Source of the DNA: Aliiroseovarius sp.
Lineage (GTDB): Bacteria > Pseudomonadota > Alphaproteobacteria > Rhodobacterales > Rhodobacteraceae
DNA: 64,000 nt
Assembly: GCF_030148435.1 (NCBI RefSeq)
Contig: NZ_JASBTN010000079.1
Coordinates: forward strand, 1-64,000
Direction of reading: 5' to 3'
The position numbers and the translations under genes are program-made. Below are positions 37,139 to 45,898 of the stretch, in pieces (positions within the stretch are counted from its first letter, which is position 1; each line of letters starts with the position of its first letter). Under the pieces are notes generated by a model. It was not told the DNA's origin and made no database searches. It was given only the letters and a program-made list of their open reading frames with translations.

Positions 37139-37834
37139 CTAGGCTTCCAGATTTCTGGCGTTTCGGTGTGACCACGTGCCGAAATCCTCCCCAATCGACA
37201 GGGCACAGGCCTGGTTCGCCTCCGCGCGGGTCCGGCCGTCTATCCGGGCGTCCTGCAAATTGCCGGGGTCGGACAGGGGCGCCGCCAGGCTGCGGGCCTC
37301 GGAAACCTCGACAACGTCCCGTTCTGTCCGGGCAAAGGCCGCAGACAGCCAGATATCATCCACGGCCCAGGCGATGTCCGGCGGGCACATGGCGATGTCA
37401 TCCAGCCAATCGGGCCGGATCATGACCCCGGCAAAGCCCTGCGCGATCGGCGGGCCGGAGAGCTTCAGCCGATCCGCCCCGAACGTCGCGCCGGCCAATA
37501 CCGCGCCCGGATGTTGCGCACGGCCCGCGCGAAAGGCATCCGCCCAGCCCGGCGCATAGTCCCAGTCATCGTCGCAATAGAGCAGTTCGACCGCCTGCCC
37601 CCGCAGGGCCTGCGCCGCGTGCAGGACCTTGGCGGCCGGTCCCTTGTCCTGCGCCGGGCGCAACAGCTCCGCGCCGGGCAGGTCCGGCACCGCATGGTTC
37701 CCGGGAAAACGGCGATACCTGCGGGGCAGGGTGACGATCACCCGGTCTGCCTGCCTGCGCAGACCCGCCACCACGCGGGGCAACTGGCCGAAACGCGGCG
37801 GGATCGAGGTGAGCGAGATGACGAGCGGAACCAT
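37139..37834 (-). CDS. Glycosyltransferase-like protein
   Basis: A 231-residue protein that begins VPLVISLTSIPPRFGQLPRVVAGLRRQADRVIV and carries YCDDDWDYAPGWADAF, with a DDD motif like the metal- and sugar-nucleotide-binding DxD of GT-A glycosyltransferases. DDIWLSAAFA further on could be the second acidic motif. No signal or membrane helix is seen. It lies 70 bp downstream of sat-cysC on the same strand and could act on a surface polysaccharide, but the substrate is not evident. Confidence 0.65.
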   Translation of the reverse strand: MVPLVISLTSIPPRFGQLPRVVAGLRRQADRVIVTLPRRYRRFPGNHAVPDLPGAELLRPAQDKGPAAKVLHAAQALRGQAVELLYCDDDWDYAPGWADAFRAGRAQHPGAVLAGATFGADRLKLSGPPIAQGFAGVMIRPDWLDDIAMCPPDIAWAVDDIWLSAAFARTERDVVEVSEARSLAAPLSDPGNLQDARIDGRTRAEANQACALSIGEDFGTWSHRNARNLEA

Positions 37835-37903
37835 GCGCCGACACTGCCCCACGAAAAAGGCCGGAGCAATGCCCCGGCCTTTCCTGCGTCTCTGTCCAGA
37901 GGC

Positions 37904-39979
37904 TTATGCCTTGATCAGACCCATGCTTTCCAGCTTCAACAGAACCTGGTGGGCGCAGTTGTCGACCTCGACATTCTCGGTCTCGACCGACAGCTCGGGG
38001 TTTTCCGGCACGTCATAGGGGTCCGAGATCCCGGTGAATTCCTTGATCTTGCCCTCGCGCGCCAGCTTGTAGAGCCCCTTGCGGTCGCGGCGTTCGCATT
38101 CCTCGATCGTGGTGGCCACGTGCACTTCGACAAAGGCGCCGAAGGCCTCGATGTCCTCGCGCACGGCGCGGCGGGTGGTCGCATAGGGCGCGATCGGCGC
38201 ACAGATGGCGATCCCGCCGTTCTTGGTGATTTCAGAGGCGACATAGCCGATGCGGCGGATGTTCAGGTCGCGGTGCTCTTTCGAGAAGCCCAGTTCGGAC
38301 GACAGGTTCTTGCGCACGATATCGCCGTCCAGCAGGGTCACGGGGCGGCCGCCCATCTCCATCAACTTCACCATCAGCGCGTTGGCGATGGTCGACTTGC
38401 CCGAGCCCGAGAAGCCGGTGAAGAAGACGGTAAAGCCCTGTTCGGCACGCGGCGGGCGGGTCTTGCGCAGTTCTTCCACCACGGCGGGGAAGCTGAACCA
38501 TTCGGGGATTTCCAGCCCTTCGGCCAGGCGGCGGCGCAGTTCGGTGCCCGAGATGTTCAGGATGGTAACGTCATCCTTGTCGGCGATTTCGTCGGCAGGT
38601 TCGTATTGGGCGCGGTCCTGCACATAGACCATATGTTTGAAATCAACCATCTCGACGCCGATCTCTGCCTCGTGCTCGCGGAACAGGTCCTGGGCGTCAT
38701 AGGGGCCGTAGAAGTCTTCACCAGCCGAGTTCTTGCCGGGGCCCGCGTGGTCGCGGCCGACGATGAAATGGGTGCAGCCGTGGTTCTTGCGGATCAGACC
38801 GTGCCAGATGGCCTCACGCGGACCGGCCATGCGCATGGCAAGGTTCAGAAGGCTCATGGTGGTGGTGGCCGAGGGGTACTGGTCCAGCACCGCCTCGTAG
38901 CAGCGCACACGGGTGAAGTGGTCGATGTCGCCCGGTTTGGTCATGCCAACCACCGGGTGGATCAGCAGGTTGGCCTGGGCTTCCTTGGCGGCGCGGAAGG
39001 TCAGTTCCTGGTGCGCACGGTGCAGCGGGTTGCGGGTCTGGAACGCCACGACACGGCGCCAGCCGAGCTTGCGGAAATAGGCGCGCAGCTCGTTCGGAGT
39101 GTCGCGGCTGCCGCGGAAATCGTAATGCACCGGCTGCTGAATCCCCACGATGGGGCCACCCAGATAGACCGGGCCCGCCTGGTTGTGCAGGTAGTTCACC
39201 GCCGGGTGGGCGTCGTCATCGGCGCCAAAGACCTTCTCGGCCTCGCGCGCCTTGTTCGGCACCCAGTTGTCGGTGACGGTCATGGTGGCGAGGATCACGC
39301 CTTCCTGGTCGCGCAGGGCAATGTCCTGGCCTTCGGTCAGCGTGGCGGCGAAATCTTCCGACACGTCCAGGGTGATCGGCATCGGCCAGAGCTGACCATC
39401 CGCCAGGCGCATGTTTTCGACAACGCCGTCATAGTCTTCCTCGCCCAGAAAGCCCTTGAGCGGGTTGAAGCCGCCGTTCATCAGAAGCTCCAGATCGCAG
39501 ATCTGGCGCGGGGTCAGGTCCCAGGAGACCAGGTCAGCAGCTTCCACTTTCAGCTTCTGCGCGCTTTCGTAAGAAACATAGAGTTCCGGGATCGGGGTGA
39601 GGTTGTTTTCCATGAGATTGGTCCTGTATTTGAGCGGAACCAGGCCGCTGGTGGTGCCGGTAAGCTCCGCGTGCAGGGCGTTGTATTCGGCCAGCTTGTG
39701 GGCAAGGAAATGGTCGGTAAGGCGGCGTTTTTCGGCGCCGCCCCGGCCGGTGAGCGTATAGGTGAACCGCTGGCGTTTGTCCGGTCCCTGGCGGGCGCTG
39801 ACGCTGATCAGCCCCGCCTCGGTCGCGGTACGCAAAAGCGCGTTGAGCCTGCCCAGAGACACGCCGATCGCCGCTGCCAGCGCGCGCTGCGAGGCCTCCG
39901 GCGCCGTGTCGAGCTGGCGCAGGAGCCGGAAGAGCTGATCTTCCTCGGCAGAATTGGGCTGTGTCAGTGTCGATGGCAT
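37904..39979 (-). CDS. Winged-helix regulator fused to ATP sulfurylase/APS kinase (Sat-CysC)
   Basis: A 691-residue open frame. Residues 1-100 form a MarR-type winged helix of the EPS-associated group (SQRALAAAIGVSLGRLNALLRTATEAGLISV; wing KRQRFTYTLTGRGGAEKRRLT; C-terminal helix KLAEYNALHAEL). After about 20 linker residues, Sat starts at 123 (MENNLTPIPELYVSYESAQ), with QTRNPLHRAH at 314-323 and GRDHAGPG at 408-415, then APS kinase with the P-loop GFSGSGKST at 522-530. Sat makes APS from sulfate and ATP; CysC makes PAPS. M123 (ATG at 39613) has AGGA 8 bases upstream, so a 569-residue Sat-CysC could also be made from an internal start. No stop separates the two parts. Confidence 0.85.
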   Translation of the reverse strand: MPSTLTQPNSAEEDQLFRLLRQLDTAPEASQRALAAAIGVSLGRLNALLRTATEAGLISVSARQGPDKRQRFTYTLTGRGGAEKRRLTDHFLAHKLAEYNALHAELTGTTSGLVPLKYRTNLMENNLTPIPELYVSYESAQKLKVEAADLVSWDLTPRQICDLELLMNGGFNPLKGFLGEEDYDGVVENMRLADGQLWPMPITLDVSEDFAATLTEGQDIALRDQEGVILATMTVTDNWVPNKAREAEKVFGADDDAHPAVNYLHNQAGPVYLGGPIVGIQQPVHYDFRGSRDTPNELRAYFRKLGWRRVVAFQTRNPLHRAHQELTFRAAKEAQANLLIHPVVGMTKPGDIDHFTRVRCYEAVLDQYPSATTTMSLLNLAMRMAGPREAIWHGLIRKNHGCTHFIVGRDHAGPGKNSAGEDFYGPYDAQDLFREHEAEIGVEMVDFKHMVYVQDRAQYEPADEIADKDDVTILNISGTELRRRLAEGLEIPEWFSFPAVVEELRKTRPPRAEQGFTVFFTGFSGSGKSTIANALMVKLMEMGGRPVTLLDGDIVRKNLSSELGFSKEHRDLNIRRIGYVASEITKNGGIAICAPIAPYATTRRAVREDIEAFGAFVEVHVATTIEECERRDRKGLYKLAREGKIKEFTGISDPYDVPENPELSVETENVEVDNCAHQVLLKLESMGLIKA

Positions 39980-40005
39980 GGGGCGATTCAATGGCCGACT
40001 CAATG

Positions 40006-40025
40006 TGTGTTCACGCGTGAACACA
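40006..40025. promoter_or_regulatory. Perfect 20-bp palindrome upstream of the regulator-Sat-CysC gene
   Basis: TGTGTTCACGCGTGAACACA is a perfect inverted repeat centred between 40015 and 40016, 27 bp upstream of the ATG at 39979. Its size and symmetry suit a dimeric MarR-type repressor, and the winged helix encoded just downstream is the obvious candidate. Confidence 0.7.
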
Positions 40026-40416
40026 TCGCATGAAATGCCGCGTCCGCAAAGCTCTTTTCGCCTAAAGGGTGAATTTCCGCCGAAACCTCGGTCAAGGCGA
40101 ACGGTGTCGTGAGGCAGGCGCCCTCGCAGGCGACGCTGTTTGTCCCCGGCCGCCATTGAAAGGATGACCGGGGGCGTTCCTGACCGGTCCGGTGCGCTGG
40201 TCATTGGCGGGGCGCGCGGTTTCTGCGTGCCATCTGGCCCGGTCCCCGATCGAAGCGCGTGGGTGTACGGGGGGCAATCGCGCAGGAGCGGTCTGTGGTC
40301 AGGCCCTCATATTCGCCATGTGACCCGCGCCCGTGGCGCTTTGACACCGGGATGCGAAACAAGTGCGGCGGGCGGAACCTGAAATTCCGCCCGCCGAAAG
40401 CACGATGGCAAAATGG
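40026..40416. other. Intergenic region between sat-cysC and trxB
   Basis: No convincing gene is seen. It holds the sat-cysC promoter region on the low side and, at 40366-40396, a perfect 12-bp stem CGGCGGGCGGAA/TTCCGCCCGCCG with a 7-base loop beyond the trxB stop. Without a T run, the hairpin is a weak terminator candidate at best. Confidence 0.5.
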
Positions 40417-41382
40417 TCATTCGGCCGCTTCGGCCGTTTCGCTTTCCAGTTCGGAAATATAGGCTTCCGCCTCCAAAGCGGCCATGCAGCCCATGCCCGC
40501 CGAAGTCACCGCCTGGCGGTACTTGTGGTCGGTCAGATCGCCGGCGGCAAAGACGCCGGGGATCGAGGTCGCGGTCGAGTCGGGCTGGGTCACGACATAG
40601 CCTCCCATGTGCGTTTCCAGCACATCCTTGACCAGTTCGTTCGCGGGCGCATGGCCGATCGCGATGAACACACCCTTGGCCGGGATCTCGGTGATCTTGC
40701 CGGTTTTCACGTGTTTGGCGCGCACGCCGGTGACGCCCAGCGGGTTTTCGTCGCCCACGACCTCTTCGAGGGTGTGATCCCAGAGCGGTTCGATCTTCTC
40801 GTTCTTCATCAGCCGGTCGATCAGGATCTTTTCGGCGCGCAGTTCGTCGCGGCGGTGGATCAGGGTGACTTTGCTGGCGAAGTTGGTCAGAAACAGCGCT
40901 TCCTCGACCGCTGTGTTGCCGCCGCCGACCACGACGATCTCCTGGCCGCGATAGAAGAACCCGTCACAGGTGGCACAGGCAGACACGCCGAAGCCCTTGA
41001 ACTTCTCTTCCGAAGGCAGGCCCAGCCACTTGGCGCGTGCGCCGGTGGCCAGGATCACCGCGTCCGCCGTATAGGTCGTGCCGCTGTCGCCCTTGGCCAC
41101 GAAGGGGCGCACCGACAGGTCCAGATCGGTAATGATGTCGCCGATCACCTCGGTGCCCACGGCGCGGGCGTGTTCTTCCATCTTCATCATCAGCTCGGGG
41201 CCTTGGATGTCGATGAAGGACGGGTAGTTCTCAACCTCGGTGGTGGTGGTCAGCTGGCCGCCGGGTTCAATGCCCTGAACCAGGATCGGGTTCAGCATGG
41301 CGCGGGCGGCGTAGACGCCGGCGGTATAGCCGGCGGGGCCGGACCCGATGATGAGGGTTTTGGTGTGGCGCGTATCGGACAT
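40417..41382 (-). CDS. trxB: Thioredoxin-disulfide reductase
   Basis: A 321-residue flavoprotein that reduces thioredoxin with NADPH. FAD-binding [18 protein letters not shown] is at 11-28, the redox pair C136-A-T-C139, NADPH-binding [15 protein letters not shown], and the C-terminal [27 protein letters not shown]. Full length for the low-molecular-weight family. It is divergent from the Lrp-family regulator; the gap of 199 bp carries both promoters. Confidence 0.95.
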   Translation of the reverse strand: MSDTRHTKTLIIGSGPAGYTAGVYAARAMLNPILVQGIEPGGQLTTTTEVENYPSFIDIQGPELMMKMEEHARAVGTEVIGDIITDLDLSVRPFVAKGDSGTTYTADAVILATGARAKWLGLPSEEKFKGFGVSACATCDGFFYRGQEIVVVGGGNTAVEEALFLTNFASKVTLIHRRDELRAEKILIDRLMKNEKIEPLWDHTLEEVVGDENPLGVTGVRAKHVKTGKITEIPAKGVFIAIGHAPANELVKDVLETHMGGYVVTQPDSTATSIPGVFAAGDLTDHKYRQAVTSAGMGCMAALEAEAYISELESETAEAAE

Positions 41383-41581
41383 GTCTTGTTCCCGGTCAGA
41401 ATTTGGTTCACACGGATATAAGGCGCATGGGGGGATGGGAAAAGCCCCCCCTTTTCCAATCCTGCTCCTGGTTGTGAACGCAGCGTCGCATCCGGAAATG
41501 ATGTTGCGTGAGCGCGAAAGATTATTGCGCGTCCATGCGCGCGAGGATAAGGTTCGCGCAACTTTTCACAGGATGACCCCG

Positions 41582-42082
41582 ATGGCCACCAGCAAACTTG
41601 ACCCGATCGACCGCATGATTCTGGCCGAATTGCAGGCGGACGGGCGCATGACCAACGTCGAGCTGGCAAAACGGGTCGGAATTTCCGCTCCGCCCTGCCT
41701 GCGCCGCGTGCGCACGCTGGAGGAATCGGGCTACATTCGCGGCTATCACGCCGATGTGGACGCCCGCGCGCTGGGCTTCGAGGTGCAGGTCTTTGCCATG
41801 GTCGGTCTGGTCAGCCAGGCGGAGGCGGATCTGTCCGCCTTCGAGGGAAAATGCCGTGAATGGTCGCTGGTGCGCGAGTGCCACATGCTGAATGGCGAAG
41901 TGGATTTCATCCTGAAATGCGTGGCGCCTGACCTGTCGACTTTCCAGACCTTTCTGACCGAGCAGCTGACGGCGGCGGACAACGTGGCCTCGGTCAAGAC
42001 CTCGCTGGTCATTCGCGATGCCAAGGATGATCCCGGCGTGCCCTTCGACGTGCTCGAAGCGCGGCTTGCGGAAACCCCCTGA
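41582..42082 (+). CDS. Lrp/AsnC-family transcriptional regulator
   Basis: A 166-residue regulator with an N-terminal winged helix (LDPIDRMILAELQADGRMTNVELAKRVGISAPPCLRRVRTLEESGYI) and a C-terminal RAM/ACT-like ligand domain (VQVFAMVGLVSQAEADL, CHMLNGEVDFILKCVAPDLS). The family usually senses amino acids. ATG 41582 follows AGGA by eight bases; ATG 41573 is an alternative three codons earlier. Targets are unknown; the divergent trxB is one candidate. Confidence 0.9.
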   Translation: MATSKLDPIDRMILAELQADGRMTNVELAKRVGISAPPCLRRVRTLEESGYIRGYHADVDARALGFEVQVFAMVGLVSQAEADLSAFEGKCREWSLVRECHMLNGEVDFILKCVAPDLSTFQTFLTEQLTAADNVASVKTSLVIRDAKDDPGVPFDVLEARLAETP

Positions 42083-42245
42083 CGCGCGGCGGGACCGTGC
42101 TGACGCGGCGGGTTCCGAAAGGGCCTCACCCAACGGCAGGGCGTTGCGCCGGACAGGTCACGGGCAGGCTCCGGGATAAAGACGTCGTTCCGGGTTCCGA
42201 ACGGGTTCGGGTCCAATGCATTCCGGGGGCGGCGAGTGATGCACC

Positions 42246-42281
42246 AAAAAAAAAGCCGCCCTCCGGATTGGAGCGGGCGGC
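42246..42281 (-). terminator. Rho-independent terminator for the 42-residue gene
   Basis: On the minus strand, GGCCGCCCGCTCC-AAT-CCGGAGGGCGGC is followed by nine T. It lies 27 bp beyond the stop of the small minus-strand gene at 42309. Confidence 0.88.
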
Positions 42282-42308
42282 CAGTTCTCTCTGCTTATGA
42301 AGAGGGGG

Positions 42309-42437
42309 TCAGGCGGCGCGGGCGCGGGTTTTCGCGGCCTTTTTGCGTGCGTCGCGGCGTGCTCCGCGGGTCCAGGGAAGCTCTACCGCGTCAGTGTCGG
42401 CATCCACGATCCATTTCATCCAGCGTTTCTGTTTCAT
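42309..42437 (-). CDS. 42-residue basic small protein
   Basis: ATG 42437 follows GAGGCAGAA, a good ribosome site, and the frame ends at TGA 42309 just before a strong terminator. The product starts MKQKRWMKWIVDADTDAVEL, then LPWTRGARRDARKKAAKTRAR, so the C-terminal half is very basic. I recall similar Roseobacter micro-proteins with the core PW-RGARR, which supports it as a real gene. No function is known; a nucleic acid- or ribosome-binding role would fit its charge. Confidence 0.7.
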   Translation of the reverse strand: MKQKRWMKWIVDADTDAVELPWTRGARRDARKKAAKTRARAA

Positions 42438-42753
42438 TTCTGCCTCGTTGTCTTAACCGTGTCGACGGTGTGGTCTTGCTGTCGGGGACCAGCCTAGACA
42501 GGGATTCGGGCAGGGGTTTGGCAAAGCCGTGAGATATTCTCAAAAGGTGCCGGAAACCGTAGCGGGCACAGCGAAGCCTTGAAAACAAGGGGTGCGGGAA
42601 ACATTCGCCGATCCGGGGCGCAACTGTTTCCACGATTGGGGCGCGATTTGGGCACTCGCTGCCCAGGTTCGGCCAATTTTACGGCCTGACCGATGCCGGG
42701 ACAACGCTTCCGGTCGGGTGCCCGCAAGACCCTCGGTTTCGCCCCGTTGGCTG
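42438..42753. other. Intergenic region upstream of the 42-residue gene
   Basis: No convincing gene is seen in 316 bp. On the minus strand, TTGCCA (42517-42522) and a CTAGGCT stretch near 42490-42500 could form the promoter of the 42-residue gene. The rest, up to the pgeF stop, shows nothing I can interpret. Confidence 0.35.
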
Positions 42754-43509
42754 CTACAGCCGGATGGCCGAGACCAGCCGTCCGTAATCGGGCTCTCCGC
42801 GATGGACCGAGCGGCGGTAGGAATAGAACAGGTCCGGGTTGGCGTAGGTGCAGTGACGCACCCATTCCGCATTGCCCACCCCCGCCGCGCGCAGGCGTTC
42901 GAGGCAATAGACCGGCAGGTCAAAATGGTATTTGTCGCCCACGCCGTTCACGAAGAAGCGGCCATTGTCCGCATCCGCGTCAAGGAACCGGTCAAGGAAT
43001 TCCGGGCCGACTTCGTAGTTCTGCTGCGAGATCGTCGGGCCAAGCACGGCACAGATCCCCTCACGGGTCGCCCCCAGCCCCACCATGGCCTCGATCGTTC
43101 CTTCCAGAACGCCGTCCAGCGCGCCCTTCCAGCCCGCGTGGGCCGCGCCCACGACGCCCGCCTCGCGGTCGGCGAACAGAACCGGGCCGCAATCAGCGGT
43201 CAGGATGGTCAGGGCCAGGCCCGGAGTGGCCGTCACAACGGCGTCGGCCTCGGGCTTGTTGCCCAGCGGCCCTTCGGCCACCACCACGTCGGGGGAATGC
43301 ACCTGGTGCACGCCGATCAGGTCCTCGGGCGCGACGCCCATCGCCTCGGCCACCCGGGTGCGGTTGATCGCGACCGCCTCGGCCATGTCATCGCTGCCCG
43401 CGCCGCAGTTGAGCCCGGCATAAACCCCGGAGGATGCGCCCCCCTTGCGGGTGAAGAAACCGTGCCGCAGGTCCCCTATGGCGTCCGATATGATGGCTTC
43501 AAGCGTCAT
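42754..43509 (-). CDS. pgeF: PgeF/YfiH-family multicopper-like protein
   Basis: A 251-residue protein of the YfiH/LACC1 family: HGFFTRKGGASSGVYAGLNCG start, LIGVHQVHSPDVVV, ADCGPVLFADREAGVVGAAHAGWKGALDGVLEGTI and the C-terminal DLFYSYRR. The conserved His and Cys residues (VHQVHS, TADCGP, AHAGW) bind a metal ion. Members act as purine nucleoside phosphorylases or adenosine deaminases and, in E. coli, remove misincorporated serine from peptidoglycan precursors. It overlaps midA by 11 nt and is last in lgt-midA-pgeF. Confidence 0.92.
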   Translation of the reverse strand: MTLEAIISDAIGDLRHGFFTRKGGASSGVYAGLNCGAGSDDMAEAVAINRTRVAEAMGVAPEDLIGVHQVHSPDVVVAEGPLGNKPEADAVVTATPGLALTILTADCGPVLFADREAGVVGAAHAGWKGALDGVLEGTIEAMVGLGATREGICAVLGPTISQQNYEVGPEFLDRFLDADADNGRFFVNGVGDKYHFDLPVYCLERLRAAGVGNAEWVRHCTYANPDLFYSYRRSVHRGEPDYGRLVSAIRL

Positions 43510-44566
43510 GTGTCGTTCCCGGAATGGCCGGCTCTCCTGCGCGAGTCAGGCCGAGCACCTTGAAGAGCGTCCCCATTTCGTCCGGGTGCGTCAAGCGCCG
43601 ATGGGCGGCAACATGGCTGTCCAGCGCCGGGCCGCTCAGGGCCTTGGCGAGGGCCCGGGCGCGCTGGGTAATGCCGAGCCGTTCCAGAAACAGGCCCTGT
43701 GGTGCCACCCGGGCCGGGATCAGGTCGGTCGCGGAGATCAGGGCTTCGAAATCGACATGGCAGGTCAGGTCGGCCTCTCCCGGGCTGCGCAGAGGGTCGA
43801 CCGGCCGGTGCGCCTTCAGCGCCTGCAACGTGTCGCCCTGCGAGCGCCATTCGCCATAATCGATCACAAGGGCCGCGCCGCCATGTGTCTGGATGCGGGC
43901 TGCGACCGGTGCCAGCACGGCGCTGGCGGCGGGGCAGTATTCCACCACGTCTCCGTGCGCGGTGTCCTCGCGCCGGTGGGTCAGAAAGGGGGCGGGGGTC
44001 GGACCGGACAGGCCCAGGATCAGCTTGCCGTTCTGCACGCCGACCTGCCGCTCGCGCCAGCCGTCCTCGTCCCGCACGAACTGGCGCACGGGCAGAGCGT
44101 CGAAGAACTCGTTTGCCACCAGGAACAGGGGCTGGTCGGGCAGTGTGTCGGCGCTGTCGTGATGGGTGGGGGTGTGGGCTGCCAGTTGCTCGGCCTGGAT
44201 CGTGCGCAGTTTCGGCGAGGCTTCGACAAGGTGCACCTGTGCTGCAGCGTGAAACCCCGGCACATGGGCGGTGGCGCGCAGGATATCGGCCATCAGCGTG
44301 CCGCGCCCGGGGCCAAGTTCGGCCAGCGTAAAGGGCGCGGGGGCACCGCGATCAAGCCAGGCCTGGGCCAGCGCCAATCCGATCATCTCGCCAAACATCT
44401 GGCTGATCTCCGGCGCCGTGGTGAAATCCCCCGCCCCCCCCAGCGGATCGCGTGTGGCGTAATAGCCGTGCCGGGGATGGAGCAGGCACTCGGCCATGTA
44501 ATCGGCCACGGTGATGGGCCCGCTCTGGGTGATGCGGGCGATCAGAAGGCCGGTCAGGGCAGTCAT
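43499..44566 (-). CDS. MidA/NDUFAF7-family SAM-dependent methyltransferase
   Basis: A 355-residue class I methyltransferase (DUF185). The conserved N-terminus ITVADYMAECLLHPRHGYYATRDPLGGAGDFTTAPEISQMFGEMIG is diagnostic, followed by the SAM loop LAELGPGRGTLMADIL and LVANEFFDALPVRQF. In mitochondria NDUFAF7 methylates an arginine of complex I subunit NDUFS2; the bacterial role is probably similar. It overlaps lgt by ATGA and pgeF by 11 nt, so all three are translationally coupled. Confidence 0.92.
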   Translation of the reverse strand: MTALTGLLIARITQSGPITVADYMAECLLHPRHGYYATRDPLGGAGDFTTAPEISQMFGEMIGLALAQAWLDRGAPAPFTLAELGPGRGTLMADILRATAHVPGFHAAAQVHLVEASPKLRTIQAEQLAAHTPTHHDSADTLPDQPLFLVANEFFDALPVRQFVRDEDGWRERQVGVQNGKLILGLSGPTPAPFLTHRREDTAHGDVVEYCPAASAVLAPVAARIQTHGGAALVIDYGEWRSQGDTLQALKAHRPVDPLRSPGEADLTCHVDFEALISATDLIPARVAPQGLFLERLGITQRARALAKALSGPALDSHVAAHRRLTHPDEMGTLFKVLGLTRAGEPAIPGTTHDA

Positions 44567-45456
44567 CGCGCGGGCCTCCGCGCGGCCCAGATCAGGGTCG
44601 CGAGGCCGATCACGATCATCGGGGTAGACAAAAGCTGACCCATGGTCATGCCGATGTCGGGGCTCAGGCGGATCACGTGACCCCAGGGGTTGTCAGGAGT
44701 GATGTATTGCCCATCCGCCTGACGGAAGAATTCAACCGTGAAACGCGCCAACCCGTAGCCCAGGAAAAAGCCGCCGGTCAGCATGCCGGGGCGTTTCAGC
44801 CAACCGGACCTCCAGGCAAGGTGCAGAAGAACGGCCGCAAGCAGCACGCCTTCCAGCCCGGCCTCGTAGAGCTGGCTTGGGTGGCGGGCACAGGGGCTGG
44901 CGAAACCGGGGCAGTATTGCGCGGCCTCGCCGGGGAAGATCACGCCCCAGGGCGCGTCGGTCGGGCGGCCCCAGAGCTCGGCATTGATGAAATTCGTCAC
45001 CCGGACCAGCCCGATGCCAATCGGCGCGGCGATGGCCAGAAGGTCGGCGATCGAGGCCGTGGCCAGCCCGTGTTTGCGGGAAAACAGCCAGACCGCCGCG
45101 CAGACGCCCAGGAACCCGCCGTGGAAAGACATGCCGCCCTCCCAGACCTGCAGGATCTGACCGGGGTTTGCCAGGTAATACGCCGGTTGGTAGAACAGGA
45201 CAAAGCCCAGCCGCCCGCCCGCGATGATCCCCACCACGATCCAGGTCGACAGCGCCTCGAGCTGCTCGGAGGTCATTGGCGCACCGTCCTCGCCCCAAAG
45301 CCTGAGCGTTTTCAGGGCGCGGGCGATGATCCACCAGCCGATGGCAATGCCGACAAGATAGCCGACCGCGTACCAACGCAGCGAAAAGCCGCCATCGCCA
45401 ATGGGGATGGTGAAGATTTCGGGCGAGATGTCGGGGAAGGGAATAGCTGCAATCAT
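44563..45456 (-). CDS. lgt: Prolipoprotein diacylglyceryl transferase
   Basis: A 297-residue inner-membrane enzyme that adds diacylglycerol to the lipobox cysteine. Characteristic segments are RWYAVGYLVGIAIGWWI, GGRLGFVLFYQPAYYL, the catalytic loop WEGGMSFHGGFLGV, VRVTNFINAELWGRPTD (Lgt signature) and ARHPSQLYEAGLEG. ATG 45456 is chosen; the frame upstream is antisense to the next gene. It heads the lgt-midA-pgeF operon and is divergent from ubiK across 94 bp. Confidence 0.95.
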   Translation of the reverse strand: MIAAIPFPDISPEIFTIPIGDGGFSLRWYAVGYLVGIAIGWWIIARALKTLRLWGEDGAPMTSEQLEALSTWIVVGIIAGGRLGFVLFYQPAYYLANPGQILQVWEGGMSFHGGFLGVCAAVWLFSRKHGLATASIADLLAIAAPIGIGLVRVTNFINAELWGRPTDAPWGVIFPGEAAQYCPGFASPCARHPSQLYEAGLEGVLLAAVLLHLAWRSGWLKRPGMLTGGFFLGYGLARFTVEFFRQADGQYITPDNPWGHVIRLSPDIGMTMGQLLSTPMIVIGLATLIWAARRPAR

Positions 45457-45550
45457 ACAGGGTAGGTGGCCGGGCGGGCAGACGAAGTCAAGCTTGTGAT
45501 TTCCACTGTTCGAGCCCATATAGGCGTCATTGGACGAAGGAGACCCATCC

Positions 45551-45799
45551 ATGCAGACGCGCAACAAGGTTCTGGACGATATTTCGCAACTGATGACCAA
45601 CGCCATGGGCGTGGCGCAGGGCGCGAAGGACGAGGCCGAGACCGCGATGAAAAGCTGGATGGACCGTTGGCTGGCCGATCGCGATTTCGTCACCCGCGAA
45701 GAGTTCGATGCGGTACGCCTGATGGCCCAGAAGGCGCGGGAAGAGAACGAAGCCCTGAAAGCGCGCCTCGCCGCGTTGGAAGAGGCCTCGAAGGGCTGA
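45551..45799 (+). CDS. ubiK: UbiK-like accessory factor (BMFP/YqiC family)
   Basis: An 82-residue coiled-coil protein: MQTRNKVLDDISQLMTNAMGVAQGAKDEAETAMKSWMDRWLADRDFVTREEFDAVRLMAQKAREENEALKARLAALE. The pattern and length match UbiK/YqiC, which supports the lipid-associated ubiquinone-synthesis complex in the cytoplasm. ATG 45551 follows AAGGAG. It stands alone, divergent from lgt. Confidence 0.88.
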   Translation: MQTRNKVLDDISQLMTNAMGVAQGAKDEAETAMKSWMDRWLADRDFVTREEFDAVRLMAQKAREENEALKARLAALEEASKG

Positions 45800-45898
45800 C
45801 GCCCTTTCCACGGGCTCAGTCCCGAAAGGTTTCCCCGGTGTGCCACGAATGGCCGCCGAAGGGGCCTTTCGTGCGCCGGATCCGAATGGGGCGGCGCG

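Noticed and set aside
40140-40382. Plus-strand open frame between sat-cysC and trxB
   Set aside because: No ribosome site, no recognisable family, Arg/Gly/Pro-rich translation, and it runs through a hairpin.
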